From Prinia subflava (taxonomy: Eukaryota > Chordata > Aves > Passeriformes > Cisticolidae), in NCBI RefSeq assembly GCF_021018805.1, contig NW_026960607.1, positions 2,482,501-2,546,500 on the forward strand: a DNA stretch of 64,000 nucleotides. The letters run 5' to 3'. Below the pieces are notes generated by a model. The model was given only the letters and a program-made list of their open reading frames with translations. It did no database searches and was not told the DNA's origin. Both the position numbers and the translations under genes were made by a program. Shown piece by piece: positions 61,525 to 64,000 of the stretch. Positions within the stretch are counted from its first letter, which is position 1. Every line of letters begins with the position of its first letter.

Positions 61525-61528
61525 ACTC

Positions 61529-64000
61529 CACCTGCCACCTAAAAACATGTCTGATGCCAGATAGGGGTAGACAGCTGTGTATTGCTGCCTGGAGTCATAG
61601 CACTAACAAAGACAAATGTGCAAGAATTTGACATCCATACTTCTGGAAAGAGGAATGAATGCTGAAGGAAGAACATAGAACAGCTGATTACTTCCCCTGT
61701 TAGCTTCAGTAGAACTAAATTAAAAAAGAAAAAAAAAATTAAAACACAGCTGGCTATTTAGAATGAACTGCTGAGAGATTTGTCAGTCAGTAGCTCCTAT
61801 TAGGGAGACACTTCGCTTGGGGATATTTTTGGAAAGCGTTTCCCTGGAGTTGGAGAGACTTCAGGCCTTTTGCTTTTTTCTGATTGGCCAAAAGACAGGT
61901 GCTGAAAAAGGTGGTGGCAGAAATATTGCAGACGTGGTGAATATCACACAGACAAGCAACAGCAACTTACTTCTTGTTTTATGATAGGCTATACCATATA
62001 AAACTATAACAGATTTTTTCCTTTCTCTCTTTCTGTTATGAAAAGAGATCAGACAAAGAACTGATTCATGTCAGTTGAAAATACAACTGCCTGCATTTAG
62101 AGTTTGGGAGTGGCGTGTTCTACCATAGCAAATGTTTAATGCTTTAAAACTAAAACCATGTGGTTTTTTTCCAGGGTGAAATGTTCTATGTACTTCTGAT
62201 TTACAAATAAATAGGTTGTGTTTAAAGAGTCTATGTCCTTCAAAGAGAAATGTACTATTGCATTATGTATTAACAATTTCCTTTTAGAGGGAAATCATGT
62301 TGCAGACAAACTATTTTTAAAAATAGGTGCTTTTAGGAATGACACACAGTAGGCCTCCGAGCTTGTGAGAGAAGAGGGAGCCTTTCAGTGGCAATGACAG
62401 CTTGTGTGGCAGCACTGAGAATGCTTGTATTTCTTAATTTTGGAATAAATTTCTAGAGCTTGGACCTTGAAATTGAATCCACTGGTTCCATCAAAAGCAA
62501 GAATTAGAATTTTCACAGAGTACTGATCTTGTACTGATAAGTCCATCTCTCTCTCTAGGCATTACAGCTTCAGAGCCAATGACTAAACATTGATGGGGTA
62601 CAATCCTGATACTTTGGCATTGATAGATTGGAAAAATTGTCAGAATTTTTTAAGTTAAACAAGCTGTCAAACAGTCTCTATTTAGACAGGATCCAGCTTT
62701 TTGTTTTTCCTAGAGTGATTATTTCTAGTGAAAAAAAAAAAACTGCAGAGGCAAATTGAGTACATTTAGAAGGCAGTGATGAAAAATAATTTAAAAATAT
62801 ATTTCAGACAAAATGTTAGGTTTCTACTCACCATCAAATATGAAAAGTGCATAAGATGTAAACACCTTTCTGTCCTGTTTGATATCTGTATTTGAATCAA
62901 GATAAACAGGAAAAGTATGCGGTTATTCAAAGATATGTTTTTCCACACTTTAAATTCTCTAGCATCAGATGCGGACCTTGTATTGGTTTTTCTGAATCAA
63001 AGAAGGAATAACTCGTAAATTCATGTATTTCATAGTTGTTCAATAAGATGTCATCTGAGTTTTGGTGGTTCTTTATACAGCAATTTTCTGGTCCTTACAT
63101 GTGCCTGTTGGTATTAGTCTAGAAAAGGGAGTCAGACTGATTTATCAGCGAACTAATGAATTCTCTTTAAAAAGTGAAATGTCACTGATAATCATGCAAA
63201 ATATTCAACAAGTCAAAGAAAGAATGCAGATCTGGGAGGAAGCAGTCTAGAGATCTGAGACAACTGCCCTTTAATGATGATGCTCATATGCATTTGAGAG
63301 TTAAAAGCATGCGGGACAGCTGAGAGAGCCACTGAAACAATGACTCTTCTAAATGGATTACTGGGAACACCACTTTCAGACTGTTTGGAATACAATTTCT
63401 GGCTTTGCCATCAAGACTTGACTAAATTCAAAGAACCTGGCAGATGGAGGAGGTTTTTCTAATACTATCACAAAAGACTCTAAGATGCTATTTGAGCAGT
63501 CTAAAACATATATTATTTGCTTTGAAATTTAGGCAATGTTAAAACCTGGCTATAACCCAGAGAATTTAGGCAATAAATCTGTTACTGAAAAACTTTTTGC
63601 AAAAGCATTAACTGTACTGTTGCACATGTGATGATACAGATGGAAGTAGAGGAATATCTGGTGTGCAAGATTAGGATCCAACAGAACCAACCAGTCTAGG
63701 TTCTTCTTCACATAATAAGAGAGAAGGAAAGGTGGTCTAACCAAAACAAACCAAACAACAAGCCTTTTAATTCCCTTTGTTGCCACGCTCAGATCCAAAC
63801 AGTCTGGAGAGTTAAAATTTGTGTTGATATAAGGAGGTTTAGAATAGGTGCTAGATATATTTTATATGGAATTGGAATAATAATTGCTATATAATACATG
63901 CATCAAATATATAATAATTACATGTATATAATTAATTGAAAAATATCAACATGTACAATATGCAAATACACAGTATTCAGGAATTAGCAAACAAAAATGT
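61529..64000. other. AT-rich intronic sequence, no gene seen
   Basis: Presumed palladin intron. The frames are under 85 codons. The last 150 bases are very AT-rich (ATATAATAATTA-type). I saw no mobile element ends. Confidence 0.65.

Larger units (their letters stand above)
44289..61528 (-). mobile_element. Gammaretrovirus-like endogenous provirus with nested insertions
   Basis: Two LTRs (44293-44925 and 60904-61524) flank gag, pol and env in minus-strand order. A perfect 4-bp duplication, ACTC, lies at 44289-44292 and 61525-61528. Four-base duplications are typical of gammaretroviruses, which agrees with the gag and pol sequence type and with gag and pol sharing one frame. Subtracting the four later insertions leaves about 9.3 kb, a normal full-length provirus. 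The LTRs differ at roughly 3 percent of sites by eye, with one 11-bp indel. All three genes are broken. The provirus has the same transcriptional sense as palladin. Confidence 0.93.

Overview
This window looks like about 64 kb of bird nuclear DNA. It is AT-rich, intron-like sequence. The only host coding sequence I can defend is one exon of palladin (PALLD) on the minus strand at 34094-35134. A bird source is suggested by short CR1-type LINE tails (25758-25821 and 38527-38558), by several endogenous retrovirus (ERV) families with 6-bp, 5-bp and 4-bp target duplications, and by the palladin sequence itself. I cannot name the species. I saw no tRNA, rRNA, CRISPR array or bacterial-type operon.

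Layout. Positions 1-34093 are palladin intron downstream of the exon in gene sense. They contain a solo LTR (3912-4248, 6-bp duplication), a GC-rich LTR-like block (about 9361-10339), a second solo LTR (21049-21378), a CR1 tail, an LTR-like remnant near 27465, and simple repeats. The exon at 34094-35134 is intact, with good splice sites. Positions 35135-64000 are upstream intron. They hold a GC-rich block with a 26-bp tandem repeat (about 42330-42890) and then a dense retroviral stack (44289-61528).

The stack is nested. The oldest layer is a roughly 9.3-kb gammaretrovirus-like provirus on the minus strand, with paired LTRs, a 4-bp ACTC duplication, gag, pol and env. It was later hit four times. 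A solo LTR (47334-47759, 6-bp duplication) sits in its integrase. A complete plus-strand ERV-L element (51832-58359, 5-bp duplication CCAAC) sits in its gag. Another solo LTR (59572-60521, 4-bp duplication) sits in its leader. That LTR was itself hit by a palindromic LTR structure (59958-60453, 6-bp duplication CCCATG) whose two outer ends are both U3 ends.

Coding state. The older provirus is broken in gag, pol and env by stops and frameshifts. The ERV-L element keeps a 985-codon-scale open pol frame with reverse transcriptase, RNase H and integrase motifs intact, but its protease and gag carry stops and a frameshift. Its gag frame begins with an unusual hydrophobic domain. The outer provirus lies in the same sense as palladin; the ERV-L lies antisense.

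The items most worth a second look are the two-U3-ended palindromic integration, the hydrophobic gag N-terminus of the ERV-L, the UGA gag-pol junction and non-standard env of the outer provirus, and the palladin N-terminal extension that resembles the start of myopalladin.
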